64,000 nucleotides of DNA from a virus, in the IMG/VR virus record IMGVR_UViG_3300044213_000051, positions 23,218-87,217 of that record. One strand, written 5' to 3'. The translations under genes and the position numbers were made by a program. The notes beneath the pieces are model-generated. The model saw only the letters and a program-made list of their open reading frames with translations, was not told the DNA's origin and searched no databases. This document shows positions 7,990 to 16,995 of this stretch, piece by piece (the stretch's first letter is position 1; every line of letters begins with the position of its first letter).

Positions 7990-9294
7990 TTACATCAAGT
8001 TAGTAACAGCAACCTTACGGTAGTAGTAGTTTTGACCAGCGCCAAGGTTAGTATTGCCATTGTCCAATTGAACGAATGGGTTAGAAACCATACCGTAGCG
8101 AGTCTTGAAACCGATCTTAGGTTGGAAGCTGTTAGGATCAACTGCACGAACCAATTGTAGTGGAACGTATGGGCAGTAGAACAAACCAGCGTCGAATGCT
8201 GAAGTACCTTTGTAACCAGCTACGAAGAACTGAGTAGAAGATTGGTTAGCAGCATATGGATCGATATACACTTTATATTTGCCGTTTAATACACCAGCGA
8301 AAGTAGTTGATGCTTCATCAACATTTAGACCATTGTTACGGTCAAGAGCTGGAGTATAGTCAAGAACTCCCGCCATCGCTAAAGCAGATGCAACATCGCT
8401 TGAGCAGATTAGGAAGTTAGCACGACCACGACGAGTTTGTTGAGCAATCGCATTGGCTTCACGTTCGATTTGGAACATTAGACCTTTGAATTTTTCAACA
8501 GACCAACGACCATTTGAGTCGATATCTAAGTCGAAAGTACCAGCAGTAGCAGTACCAACTTGAGCACCAACTTTAGCAGAAGAGTAAACTGTACGAACAA
8601 CTTCACGGTTGATCTCAGTCATAATCTCAGCAGAAAGAATGTTGCTCAATTCGCCTTCAGCGTCAAGACCATGAACAGCTTTCAAGTCTTGTGCTAATTC
8701 AACTGTGTATTCAGCTTTTAGAGCACGAGTTTGAGCAGTTACGCTAGTCTTTTCGATTGAGAAAGCCATTTCAGCAAAAGCACCACCACCAGAAGTACCT
8801 AGAGCTTCTGCGTTAGCAGTAGTCATACCAGTACCAGTAGTGTAAGCACCGCTCACTGGGTTAGAACCAGTTTGAGTACCAGTACCAGAGAAAGCGTCGT
8901 TAGCTTCGTTGAACAATGCTTCAGTACCGTTTTGGCTGCTGTAGCGTGATTTCATTGCGAAGATCAAACCAGTTGGTTGAGTCATTGGCTGAACACCGCA
9001 AATATCGTAAGCGATAAGTTGTGGCATAGCACGACGTACTAGGCTGATCAATACTGGATCGTAGCCAGCTACGGTACCAGTAGCAGCACCAGAACCACCA
9101 AGGGCTAGACCAGTACCACCAGAGTTAGTTGGAGCATTTTCGAAAAGAGCTTCAGCTTGTTTGCTCATTTCGCGTTCTTGGTTCTCTAAAAGAACCGCAG
9201 TCACTTCTTTACGATAGTGATCTTTAATTTGTGGTAGCGATTCGTGTTCAAGAATCGGTGCCCACTTTTTAAGTAAGTCTTGACGTGCAGTCAT
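7990..9294 (-). CDS. gp23: gp23 major capsid protein
   Basis: Forms the hexamers of the head shell. 434 aa precursor, shorter than T4 gp23 (521), as in related marine phages. The N-terminal delta region (about residues 1-52) is helical and charged and ends ALFENAPTN. A cut after LFE (residue 52) would fit the L/I-x-E rule of the gp21 protease. The mature part begins with a Gly/Thr-rich linker and carries family segments such as MTEINREVVRTVYSSA and FLICSSDVASALAM. It is last in the operon, preceded by AAAGGA before the ATG and followed by a strong terminator. Confidence 0.95.
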   Translation of the reverse strand: MTARQDLLKKWAPILEHESLPQIKDHYRKEVTAVLLENQEREMSKQAEALFENAPTNSGGTGLALGGSGAATGTVAGYDPVLISLVRRAMPQLIAYDICGVQPMTQPTGLIFAMKSRYSSQNGTEALFNEANDAFSGTGTQTGSNPVSGAYTTGTGMTTANAEALGTSGGGAFAEMAFSIEKTSVTAQTRALKAEYTVELAQDLKAVHGLDAEGELSNILSAEIMTEINREVVRTVYSSAKVGAQVGTATAGTFDLDIDSNGRWSVEKFKGLMFQIEREANAIAQQTRRGRANFLICSSDVASALAMAGVLDYTPALDRNNGLNVDEASTTFAGVLNGKYKVYIDPYAANQSSTQFFVAGYKGTSAFDAGLFYCPYVPLQLVRAVDPNSFQPKIGFKTRYGMVSNPFVQLDNGNTNLGAGQNYYYRKVAVTNLM

Positions 9295-9309
9295 GGTTTT
9301 TCCTTTTAA

Positions 9310-10359
9310 TTACTTGATGTTGTTAAATACATGCATGTAGCGTTTAACAGAAGGGTCAATTACTTTCTCTTCAGTTAAAGTTTCTACAGGAGTGTCAGTT
9401 ACTACAGAACTAACTGTAGCTGCCTTGGTAGTGAAATAATTTTCACGAATTGTCTGAACTTTTGCAGCAAAAGTATCAGCGTCCTCATATGACAATTCTT
9501 CAGCTAGACCTTTTAGTTTCTCAACTTGAGTATCAGACAAACCAACACATGCTTCGCTTACTAGTTCAGCACGCTTCATTTCGCTGATTGATTTTTTCAA
9601 TTCAACGTTAGAAGCTAATTGTTCGTTTAACTTTTCTTCAAGTTCAGCAACACGATCTTCCATCTCAGCCATTACATCGAACTTCTCTTCAGGCATATCG
9701 ATATAATGTTCTTCGAAAAGACCTTTAAGTCCAGAAACGAATCCTTCGAGGATTTCGGACTTCATACCACGCTCAAGGGCTAATTCATTCTGTGCAATCC
9801 ACTGCTCGACAACGTAGTCGAGATATCCATCAACTTTTTCAACAAGACCCTCTTGATTCTGTGCCGCAGCTTCTTCTAGCTTGGCTTCGAATTCTTCTTC
9901 GATTCGTGCAACTTCAGCTTTTACACGAGCCATAACCGCAGCTTCAAAAATAGTAGCAGCTTTGGTTTTAAATTCTTCAGTAAGTTCTTCGCCATTCAAC
10001 ATAGCGTCGATATCTTCTTTCATACCAGCGATATGGCTTGCTTCTGGAGCAGACTCTTTATCGTTAGCTTTGTTCTTTTTCTTAGCTTGACCTTTAGCGA
10101 TTGCTTCGTCTTGGTCGCGAGCATCGTTACGAGCATTGTCAGGGTTTGCGTTTTCGCCTTGGGCTTTAACAGCGTCACCTTGACGAATAACATCTTCAGA
10201 TGGTTCGTTTTCGCTATTGCCAGTTGGCTCAGATTTGTTCATTTTTTCCAAATGATTTTCTTCTGCAGCAGAGGCATTAGCTGTTACGGGATTTGATTCG
10301 TCCAACTGGGCTTTGCGAGACTCAGCAAGCAACTCAGCGATTTTTTGTTCGATTGACAT
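9310..10359 (-). CDS. gp22: gp22 prohead scaffold protein
   Basis: Main internal scaffold of the prohead, degraded by gp21 during maturation. 349 aa, very Glu/Lys/Ala-rich and mostly helical, with a disordered Asn/Glu/Asp segment at residues 20-110. Coiled coil covers about 140-180 and 230-260 (RVAELEEKLNEQLASN). The C-terminus has the VKRYMHVF.. ending typical of the family. AGGAG stands 7 nt before the ATG, with a late-promoter octamer about 40 nt upstream. Its position between gp21 and gp23 is as in T4. Confidence 0.9.
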   Translation of the reverse strand: MSIEQKIAELLAESRKAQLDESNPVTANASAAEENHLEKMNKSEPTGNSENEPSEDVIRQGDAVKAQGENANPDNARNDARDQDEAIAKGQAKKKNKANDKESAPEASHIAGMKEDIDAMLNGEELTEEFKTKAATIFEAAVMARVKAEVARIEEEFEAKLEEAAAQNQEGLVEKVDGYLDYVVEQWIAQNELALERGMKSEILEGFVSGLKGLFEEHYIDMPEEKFDVMAEMEDRVAELEEKLNEQLASNVELKKSISEMKRAELVSEACVGLSDTQVEKLKGLAEELSYEDADTFAAKVQTIRENYFTTKAATVSSVVTDTPVETLTEEKVIDPSVKRYMHVFNNIK

Positions 10360-10399
10360 CGTTTTCTCCTAACTGGATAAGTTCTATTTAATTATTTAT

Positions 10400-10407
10400 T
10401 ATTTATC
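10400..10407 (-). promoter_or_regulatory. late promoter octamer GATAAATA (gp22-gp23)
   Basis: Overlaps the gp21 stop codon and lies about 40 nt upstream of gp22. It would give extra transcription of scaffold and capsid, which are needed in large amounts. Confidence 0.6.
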
Positions 10408-11056
10408 TGATTTTACTCAGGAAATTTTGGAAAGCACGAATTTTGGCTTCCTGTAAATTCTTAGAAGATGCGTTTCTAATTAAAGTCTTCGCTTCCTCAA
10501 TATTTCTCTCCACAAACTTTCCATCAACGAATACCCATTCTTTATTCTCCATAATACCACGTACGTAAGCATCTGGAGCAGATGGGTCGGCAACGATGTC
10601 TGCTGCAGTAGACAGCATAAAATCGTCCTGAACGACTTGGACACCTTCTTTGTTTAATCGAAGAGAACCTAGTGCTCGTGAAGACACGCCAAGATTCGCA
10701 CCACCTTCTAAAAGACCTTTAGCGATTTGACCCATTGGAGTATCTAAAATTTTGGCACGACCGATATAGTTAGTGCCTTCTTTACGCAAAGAAGTGATTA
10801 GGTGAGAAACACGATCTAAGTTAATAGATGGGTTTTCTGGATGACCCAATTCGCCGTAAGCACGGTTCTTCTCTACATATTCTTTAATGTAACGATCAAC
10901 TTCACGATCCATAACTGATTCTGGATACATGCGTCCGTTACGATTTTTTAATTCTGATTGAAGGAAAACACCTTCAATAAAATATTGTTTTGGTTTGCCT
11001 AACTTTTCTTCAACGATTACGTTGGAAGTTTCGACAACTTCTCTAATCAGTTTCAT
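10403..11056 (-). CDS. gp21: gp21 prohead core protease
   Basis: Serine protease that cleaves scaffold and capsid precursors. 217 aa. Herpes-protease-like (U9/S77) features: YFIEGVFLQSELKNRNGRMYP near the N-terminus, catalytic His in AYGELGHPENP, and catalytic Ser in LGVSSRALGSL. T4 gp21 is about the same length. Two nt separate it from the upstream 153 aa gene; gp22 follows. Confidence 0.95.
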   Translation of the reverse strand: MKLIREVVETSNVIVEEKLGKPKQYFIEGVFLQSELKNRNGRMYPESVMDREVDRYIKEYVEKNRAYGELGHPENPSINLDRVSHLITSLRKEGTNYIGRAKILDTPMGQIAKGLLEGGANLGVSSRALGSLRLNKEGVQVVQDDFMLSTAADIVADPSAPDAYVRGIMENKEWVFVDGKFVERNIEEAKTLIRNASSKNLQEAKIRAFQNFLSKIR

Positions 11057-11058
11057 TT

Positions 11059-11520
11059 TTATACCTTACCTGGAGAACCAGACTGAGTTGTTGAAGCACC
11101 AACGATAGTTGGATCATCGTAAGCACCGTAAGTAGCATTCTCAACTGTAGTATCCCAACCAGCAACTTTACGTAGTACTAGATAACCATTAACTGCTTTA
11201 GCAGCATCATTAACGATAACGATGTCAGCAGTGTTGTTTGTTGTATCAGACCAACCATTCTGAGTAAAATCGAAAAATGGTGCGTTTTCTGGAGCAGCTG
11301 AAATAATGTTCTTACCACTACGAGTAATTCTAGTGCCAGCCCCAAGTTCACCTGTGATCAAAACTTTAGTGATGTTCACTGTTGGCGCATCAGAGTTTCT
11401 TGCCTGAGTTGCGCAACCTAATGACGCAAGAGAAATAGTACCAGATTCAGCAGCGACTGTGTCGAAGTGAATAACTGTCTCTTGGTTTGTATTTTTAATT
11501 GTTGTGAATAAAACAGCCAT
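11059..11520 (-). CDS. hypothetical head-cluster protein
   Basis: 153 aa protein between gp68-like and gp21. The composition (Thr, Ala, Gly, Val; alternating hydrophobics such as PTVNITKVLITG) suggests an all-beta, Ig- or jelly-roll-like domain. There is no signal peptide and no catalytic motif. T4 has no gene at this place. Co-transcription with scaffold and protease genes makes a head structural or decoration role plausible, but this is inference. Confidence 0.75.
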   Translation of the reverse strand: MAVLFTTIKNTNQETVIHFDTVAAESGTISLASLGCATQARNSDAPTVNITKVLITGELGAGTRITRSGKNIISAAPENAPFFDFTQNGWSDTTNNTADIVIVNDAAKAVNGYLVLRKVAGWDTTVENATYGAYDDPTIVGASTTQSGSPGKV

Positions 11521-11524
11521 TTGA

Positions 11525-12067
11525 TTATTCCTTAATCTTATTGATTACATAGAAAAAATTATTTTTTGATTCTCTCATGTATTCAACGACTTCTAAATTG
11601 TTTGCCAATAAATTATTTAGCTCTTGTTGTGTTTCTTCATTTATTGCAACAACAGTTCCATCAGCTAAAACATAATCAAGTTTATTTTCTATGATCGAAT
11701 CCAATTTGTTTAAAGCACGAATTTTTTGAACAACTGGATCTACTGTAAATAGTTTAGAAGAAGCAAGCTCTACGTATGATTCAATTAACTGTTCTGTAAC
11801 TTTAATGTCGTAATATTCTTTAATGATAGTAGCGATACGAGATTCAGACATCTCTTCGTATATTTCCTGAGCGACTTCTTTTTCTAAATTTTCTGAGTAA
11901 TGTTTATTCTTAACAAATATTCTTGCTTCTTCTAACTCTTTAAACTTTGTCTCTTCACCATCAATTAAGATAGAACCTTCGGTAGTCTTTTCAATAAGAC
12001 TACCAAAAGAACGGATCGACTCAGCGATTCCTGTTTTTAGAGATTTCTTAAACTGGGTAAAATACAT
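11525..12067 (-). CDS. gp68: gp68-like prohead core protein
   Basis: 180 aa, helical, charged protein beginning MYFTQFKKSLKTGI. The name rests mainly on order: T4 has 20-67-68-21-22-23, and this gene is the second between gp20 and gp21. T4 gp68 is a minor internal core protein that affects head length. The segment FKELEEARIFVKNK and the acidic C-terminal half suit a scaffold-like protein. It abuts the gp67-like gene with a 1 nt overlap. Confidence 0.6.
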   Translation of the reverse strand: MYFTQFKKSLKTGIAESIRSFGSLIEKTTEGSILIDGEETKFKELEEARIFVKNKHYSENLEKEVAQEIYEEMSESRIATIIKEYYDIKVTEQLIESYVELASSKLFTVDPVVQKIRALNKLDSIIENKLDYVLADGTVVAINEETQQELNNLLANNLEVVEYMRESKNNFFYVINKIKE

Positions 12068-12495
12068 TACTTGTTTAATTTTTTTAGTGTTAATGCTAAA
12101 CGAGCACGTTTCCCAGCTTTACCTGAGTCGTGTTCATGTTTGTGTTCATATTCAGAAGTAGATTCGCCAGCACGTTTTGCTGCACGAGTTAAAGCACCTG
12201 GATGTTTGATAGCACCCGCGATCCAATTTTTAGCTTCGTATACCAACTGTTGTTCTTCTTCATCCAAAACAGAAATTTCTTCTTCTGTTAAAGAAGTAAT
12301 AGCAAGCATTTCTTCTTCTGATAGATCGAAACTTTCTTCAACAACTGGAGTAGTGAACATACTCTTAGCCATATCAATGCGCATATCATCTAAACGAGCA
12401 GCAATTTTTTCTGCCATTGCAGCGTTAAATGATGTTTCAATAGCATCAGCATTACCACTTGCCAGTGCGCTTACTAAATTTTTAGTTGCTTCCAT
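12067..12495 (-). CDS. gp67: gp67-like prohead core protein
   Basis: 142 aa. Acidic central part (SLTEEEISVLDEEEQQ) and a basic C-terminal tail (GKAGKRARLALTLKKLNK), with a GAIKHPGALTRAAKRAG segment that may contact DNA or the shell. The position directly after gp20 matches T4 gp67 (PIP), an internal core protein cut by gp21. T4 gp67 is shorter (80 aa). Start ATG 12495 shares its A with the gp20 TAA. Confidence 0.6.
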   Translation of the reverse strand: MEATKNLVSALASGNADAIETSFNAAMAEKIAARLDDMRIDMAKSMFTTPVVEESFDLSEEEMLAITSLTEEEISVLDEEEQQLVYEAKNWIAGAIKHPGALTRAAKRAGESTSEYEHKHEHDSGKAGKRARLALTLKKLNK

Positions 12496-14096
12496 TATTT
12501 ACTCCCTTTGTTATTACCGTTAGTTTGCTGTGGTGGTTCAGGTTCTAAATTTGGATCAGGAATAGCATTCTGAACCGCATAATTCTGAGCAGCCACTTGT
12601 TGAACACCTTGAATTTGACCTTCGTGTTCAGCGAAACTTAGTTGTTCATCACGATCTTCTTCCATTTCACTTTCCATCTGTTCGATGTCATCATCAGTTT
12701 GCATTAATACATTTTTACGAACCCACATTGAAGAATAGTATCTACCAATGTATGGTTCAATTTGTTGTAAAGCAGCGATTCTCTGCAACAAAATTTCATT
12801 GTCTTTTAATTCAGAGAAATGATTATCTTCTTGATAATCATAATAGATTGAATCTTCAACCTGTTCCCACTCATCAGCAGCAATAATACCTTTAGCGATA
12901 AGTTGTACTCTTAAAGCACCGCTAAACAAATATGAAAATTTCTTACGAATACGATTGATGAACTTATTAAACTTAATTTCATCACGTGTAATTTCAGTGC
13001 TACGACCAAGAGCAAAACCAGATGACTCTTGTAGTCTAGACAATGGCACATTAAGTGCTTGATATAACTTCTTCTGGAAATACTGAATATCTTCAATATC
13101 GCCAAGATTCTGTCCACCTGGAAGTGTTGTAATTTCTGTACCTTTACCACCTTCACGACGTGGCATCCAGAAATCTTCCATCATACTTAAGTGACGACGA
13201 TCGTCACGAACTTCACCAGTGGTAGCATCATAAACAATCTTATTACGGAACTTATTCATAATGTCCGCAACATATTGTTCAGCTTTAATCTTTGGTAAGT
13301 TACCTACGTCTACATAGAATACACGTCTTTCAGGAGCACGTGAAATACGATAGATAACAACCGCATCTTCAATCATTTTTAACTGGTTCGTTGGCTTAAT
13401 TGCTTTATGCAAATAAGACATCATAATACCAGTGTTATTGTCTATCAAACCAGATGGTGCATAGACAATAGAATCTAGTGACATTTTAATACCCTGAGTA
13501 GATGCCTCAGTAATACCTTTGTCGTTATAAATGTAGTATTCTTCTACTTTCTTTACAACTTCAATACCCTTTGCGTCTTTCTGTTTGTCAATCGTTTTAA
13601 CTTTGCGGATTTTTCTTGGGTCCACATAACGCATTTCTTGAATACCAGCTTTGGGATTCTTTGGGTCTATCAATACATTATAATACAAACGACCATCTAC
13701 GTACCAATTCTTAAATATATCATGGCCACGATGGTCGAATTTTAATAACTTTAATATGTAAGCAAATTCTTCACGAATTTTACTTTTAATTTTTTCCGAT
13801 ACGTCTAATTTATCAAGATTAATTTTAACCGTGCTATCATCGTTTTCAGAAATAATCGCTTCATTGATAATGTCCTCAATAGCCATATCACAATCGGCAT
13901 ATTGAGAAACTTCTCTATATCTACGAATAAGGTCGTTTTCGTTCTTGATAATTGTATCAAGATCCATAACCATACCGTAGTATGACGCAGTTGATGCGGA
14001 TACTACGGTTGATCCATCTTCGGATGTTGGAGGTATTACGCTACCAACATCACGAATTTCGTCCTTACGTTTTATTTCAAAACCAAATAATTGCAT
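12495..14096 (-). CDS. gp20: gp20 portal vertex protein
   Basis: Dodecameric DNA gateway of the head, docking site for terminase and neck. 533 aa; T4 gp20 is 524. Recognised by the conserved core (MRYVDPRKIRKVKTI, EDAVVIYRISRAPERRVFYVDVGNLPK, LSRLQESSGFALGRSTEITRDEIKF) as used in cyanophage g20 surveys. The N-terminus MQLFGFEIKRKDE is also typical. The C-terminal 60 residues are Gln/Glu-rich and disordered. It follows gp19 by 21 nt. Confidence 0.96.
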   Translation of the reverse strand: MQLFGFEIKRKDEIRDVGSVIPPTSEDGSTVVSASTASYYGMVMDLDTIIKNENDLIRRYREVSQYADCDMAIEDIINEAIISENDDSTVKINLDKLDVSEKIKSKIREEFAYILKLLKFDHRGHDIFKNWYVDGRLYYNVLIDPKNPKAGIQEMRYVDPRKIRKVKTIDKQKDAKGIEVVKKVEEYYIYNDKGITEASTQGIKMSLDSIVYAPSGLIDNNTGIMMSYLHKAIKPTNQLKMIEDAVVIYRISRAPERRVFYVDVGNLPKIKAEQYVADIMNKFRNKIVYDATTGEVRDDRRHLSMMEDFWMPRREGGKGTEITTLPGGQNLGDIEDIQYFQKKLYQALNVPLSRLQESSGFALGRSTEITRDEIKFNKFINRIRKKFSYLFSGALRVQLIAKGIIAADEWEQVEDSIYYDYQEDNHFSELKDNEILLQRIAALQQIEPYIGRYYSSMWVRKNVLMQTDDDIEQMESEMEEDRDEQLSFAEHEGQIQGVQQVAAQNYAVQNAIPDPNLEPEPPQQTNGNNKGSK

Positions 14097-14117
14097 AATT
14101 AAATTTTCAAGTTAATA

Positions 14118-14714
14118 TTAAACTGGGATTGGGAAAGTGCCAATCGGAGTGCTTACGCTAGCATTCAATCCAAATCCGTTAGTACCGCTTGCAACATCAG
14201 ATACGAAGTAGTTGTATTGGAACTCAACATCAAACTGTTCGATCTGGTTTTGTTGGTCAAAATCTAATGCGATTGGACCAATGTTAACAGGGAAAGCATC
14301 GTGGAATGTGTAAGTCTTAATAACATTACCAGCACGATCTAATTGACGAATGTTCAAGTCAACTTGATAGTCACGTGGGTTAGTGATACCGTCCGTGCTA
14401 GCATAGTTTTGAATACCATTCTGCCATTGTTCAAACGCATTACGGATGTTGAAAGAAACATCGTTGTAAATTGTTACAGTCCATGGTGCGTAGTTACGTT
14501 CACCAGCGAAGTTCACTGGACGACCACGATAAAGAACAGAGATGTTCTCGATAGTGGAAGCAGGCATCTGAGCAGCTTTACATAAAAACTGCGCACGAGT
14601 ACCAGCGATTACACCCAATGGAACAAACGATGGGAATGTTAACTCTGCTCTAAACTGGTTAGGGCGAGCACCACCCCCAAGCATCTGGGCTTTAAAATCA
14701 GCAATATTTGCCAT
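14118..14714 (-). CDS. gp19: gp19 tail tube protein
   Basis: Stacked hexamers of this protein form the inner tail tube. 198 aa (T4 163). Typical elements: QMPASTIENISVLYRGRPV, the strand AGERNYAPWTVTIYND, FEQWQNGI, and the closing FDVEFQYNYF. It has an AAGGAG site 7 nt before the ATG and a late-promoter octamer 26-33 nt upstream of the start. Confidence 0.93.
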   Translation of the reverse strand: MANIADFKAQMLGGGARPNQFRAELTFPSFVPLGVIAGTRAQFLCKAAQMPASTIENISVLYRGRPVNFAGERNYAPWTVTIYNDVSFNIRNAFEQWQNGIQNYASTDGITNPRDYQVDLNIRQLDRAGNVIKTYTFHDAFPVNIGPIALDFDQQNQIEQFDVEFQYNYFVSDVASGTNGFGLNASVSTPIGTFPIPV

Positions 14715-14739
14715 TTAATTCTCCTTTATTGTTCTTTAC

Positions 14740-14747
14740 TATTTAGC
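14740..14747 (-). promoter_or_regulatory. late promoter octamer GCTAAATA (gp19)
   Basis: Located in the 35 nt gap between gp18 and gp19, reading toward gp19 and the head operon. The spacing to the ATG leaves room for a normal leader with AAGGAG. Confidence 0.6.
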
Positions 14748-14749
14748 TC

Positions 14750-16915
14750 TTATGCGCCAATTTCTGAGAAATTAACACCAGTACGGGCAGCCACAAAGTT
14801 AAGAGTAATGTAGTTGATAGAACGAGCTGGCTTAATAAAGATATCAGCAACGAATTGGTTCTCGTCGATAATCTGAGGAGTGTTGTTAGTGCTATCACAC
14901 TTAACAACGAAGTCAGTAATACCACGGCGACCTTGAACGTCGCGTAGGAATGGTTCTACCAAGTTCTTAAATTGAGCTTGAGTGAATGGGTCGTTAAATT
15001 CAAACAACTGGAATTTAGCAGCTGTAGCAATTGCTTTTTCAAGAACAATAAACAGACGACGCACGTTGATACGATCAAACGCACTTGGCTTAGCCAACAT
15101 AGTTTTATCGCCGAACAATACAGTACCTTGTCCTGGGAAAGTAACAACTGGGTTAATTCCAGCGTTGTAAAGATTGTCGCGATCTGTTTTATTTGGTTGA
15201 ACAGCAAGTTTAACAACGTTCTTAATTTGACCACGATTTAAACCACCTGGAGAATACCATGGGTCATTAGTCAAATCAGTACGAGCGCACAAACCAGCGA
15301 TATCGCCATTCAATGGAACCCAACGATATGTGTCGCTGTAACGATCGTATTGATATTTATAACCTGAATCAAGAACAGCATAAGAAGTGCTTGGTAGCGC
15401 ATTGCGATACGCAACTAACTCATTAACAGCATTAGCTTGTTGTTGATTGTTAGTAATCAAGCTGCCATCAGTAACGTTCTCTGGTGATAGGAATGCCACG
15501 CAATCAGCACGACTTTCAACCATAGCGATAACTGCTTCTGCCACAGCAACTGAAGCTGGACCAACTGGAACTAAAGAGATGTCATACAAAGTAGCATCGC
15601 CGTAAAGATTCCAAGCAGTAATTGTTTGACCATCAGTAGCAATAATATCATCAACACCACCACTTAATACTGTTGTAATTGGAGCAACAGCATTGAACGC
15701 ATGGTTAAGAGCTGGAACACCCCAAGTTGCGCCAACTGGATGATCCATCCACCAGATGAATTTTGAGCTGCTGTTTAATACGTTTTTGTAGTAGTTGTTT
15801 GAACCATCTGCGTTCTTAGCATCAGATGCTTTAGAAACATAAGCAAATTTTTCTAGAACAGAACCTGCTTGACCAGTCCAACGACCATCATTGTCAATAA
15901 TAACAATGTGCATTTCGTCATTTGAACCACCAACACTAGCAACATACTCAGATGTTGTAGGAGCAGATTGGAAATAACCAGCATATGCCCAAGTAGCAAA
16001 ATCTGAAGTGCCAGAGCAAACAGAAACTAATAGAGAGTTACCTAGTGTTCCTGGATATTTCGCAGCGAATGGACCAACAACACCTTCACCATCGATCCAG
16101 TTATTGATGTAATCGTTTTCGTTTAGAACTTTAACACCGCCAACAACGATAGTAGCATCAGCAACAGCACCAGTACCAGCACCACCAGTTATAACTACTG
16201 TTGGGTTGTTAATGTAACCAGTTCCTGGATTTGTAATTGTGATACGAGAGATAGAAGATGTTGCGATACTTACAACACCAACAGTTGCGCCAGTACCAGT
16301 ACCAGTAATAGTTACTGTTGGGCGAGTTACGTAACCTGAACCACCATTAGTAATAACGATACCAGTGATAGCACCAGCAACGATAGTTGCAGTACCAGTA
16401 GCTTGAACACCACCTGGAATTGTTGGAGCAGAGAAGCTAATTGTTGCGTTGCTATAACCAGAACCACCAGCAGCGATAGTTACGGCAGTAACTGCACCAC
16501 CAGTCAAGAATGCTGAAGCAGTAGCTTGTGTACCACCAGCTTCATCTGGAGCAGATAATGTTACAGTTGGGTTAGTTGTATAACCAGAACCAGCATTGTC
16601 TAAGTTAATAGCAGAAACTGAACCCGATTGGATCGCAACAGCGTTTCTGTGATTAACAGTGTCAATACGAGTAACCAATAGGTTGCTTGCATACGACAAG
16701 AAATTTGCGGCAGTAAACCATGACTGAGCATTGTCAGCAAATGGGCGACCGAAACGACTAACTAACTCGTTTTCGGAACTAATTGTCACAGGTTGAAGAA
16801 CTGGACCCCATACAAAAGTTCCAACAGTTGCGCCAGCAGAAGTTGATACAGCTGGAATGATGGAAGTGAAGTCTTTTTCTACGACTGCAACGCCAGGACT
16901 TAATTGAAAAGGCAT
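14750..16915 (-). CDS. gp18: gp18 contractile tail sheath protein
   Basis: Contractile outer tail sheath. 721 aa, near T4 gp18 (659). N-terminus SPGVAVVEKDFTSIIPAVSTS and C-terminal domain (VKCDSTNNTPQIIDENQFVADIFIKPARSINYITLNFVA) are family hallmarks. An insertion at about residues 98-260 is made of four repeats of about 40 residues. Each has a G-x-G-Y turn (residues 109-112, 151-154, 192-195, 231-234) followed by P-T-V-T-type strands. The same repeat occurs in gp14 and gp8 here. The insertion sits on what should be an outward-facing domain (inference). TAAGGAG precedes the ATG. Confidence 0.95.
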   Translation of the reverse strand: MPFQLSPGVAVVEKDFTSIIPAVSTSAGATVGTFVWGPVLQPVTISSENELVSRFGRPFADNAQSWFTAANFLSYASNLLVTRIDTVNHRNAVAIQSGSVSAINLDNAGSGYTTNPTVTLSAPDEAGGTQATASAFLTGGAVTAVTIAAGGSGYSNATISFSAPTIPGGVQATGTATIVAGAITGIVITNGGSGYVTRPTVTITGTGTGATVGVVSIATSSISRITITNPGTGYINNPTVVITGGAGTGAVADATIVVGGVKVLNENDYINNWIDGEGVVGPFAAKYPGTLGNSLLVSVCSGTSDFATWAYAGYFQSAPTTSEYVASVGGSNDEMHIVIIDNDGRWTGQAGSVLEKFAYVSKASDAKNADGSNNYYKNVLNSSSKFIWWMDHPVGATWGVPALNHAFNAVAPITTVLSGGVDDIIATDGQTITAWNLYGDATLYDISLVPVGPASVAVAEAVIAMVESRADCVAFLSPENVTDGSLITNNQQQANAVNELVAYRNALPSTSYAVLDSGYKYQYDRYSDTYRWVPLNGDIAGLCARTDLTNDPWYSPGGLNRGQIKNVVKLAVQPNKTDRDNLYNAGINPVVTFPGQGTVLFGDKTMLAKPSAFDRINVRRLFIVLEKAIATAAKFQLFEFNDPFTQAQFKNLVEPFLRDVQGRRGITDFVVKCDSTNNTPQIIDENQFVADIFIKPARSINYITLNFVAARTGVNFSEIGA

Positions 16916-16975
16916 TGTAATTCTCCTTATTACGTTATTCTATTTTGCTTCGAGGAGCACTTGAAAGCACTAATT

Positions 16976-16983
16976 TATTTATT
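16976..16983 (-). promoter_or_regulatory. late promoter octamer AATAAATA (gp18)
   Basis: In the 80 nt gap between gp17 and gp18, about 60 nt upstream of the gp18 ATG. The first base differs from the G/C seen in most copies. Confidence 0.5.
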
Positions 16984-16995
16984 GAAAACCTAATT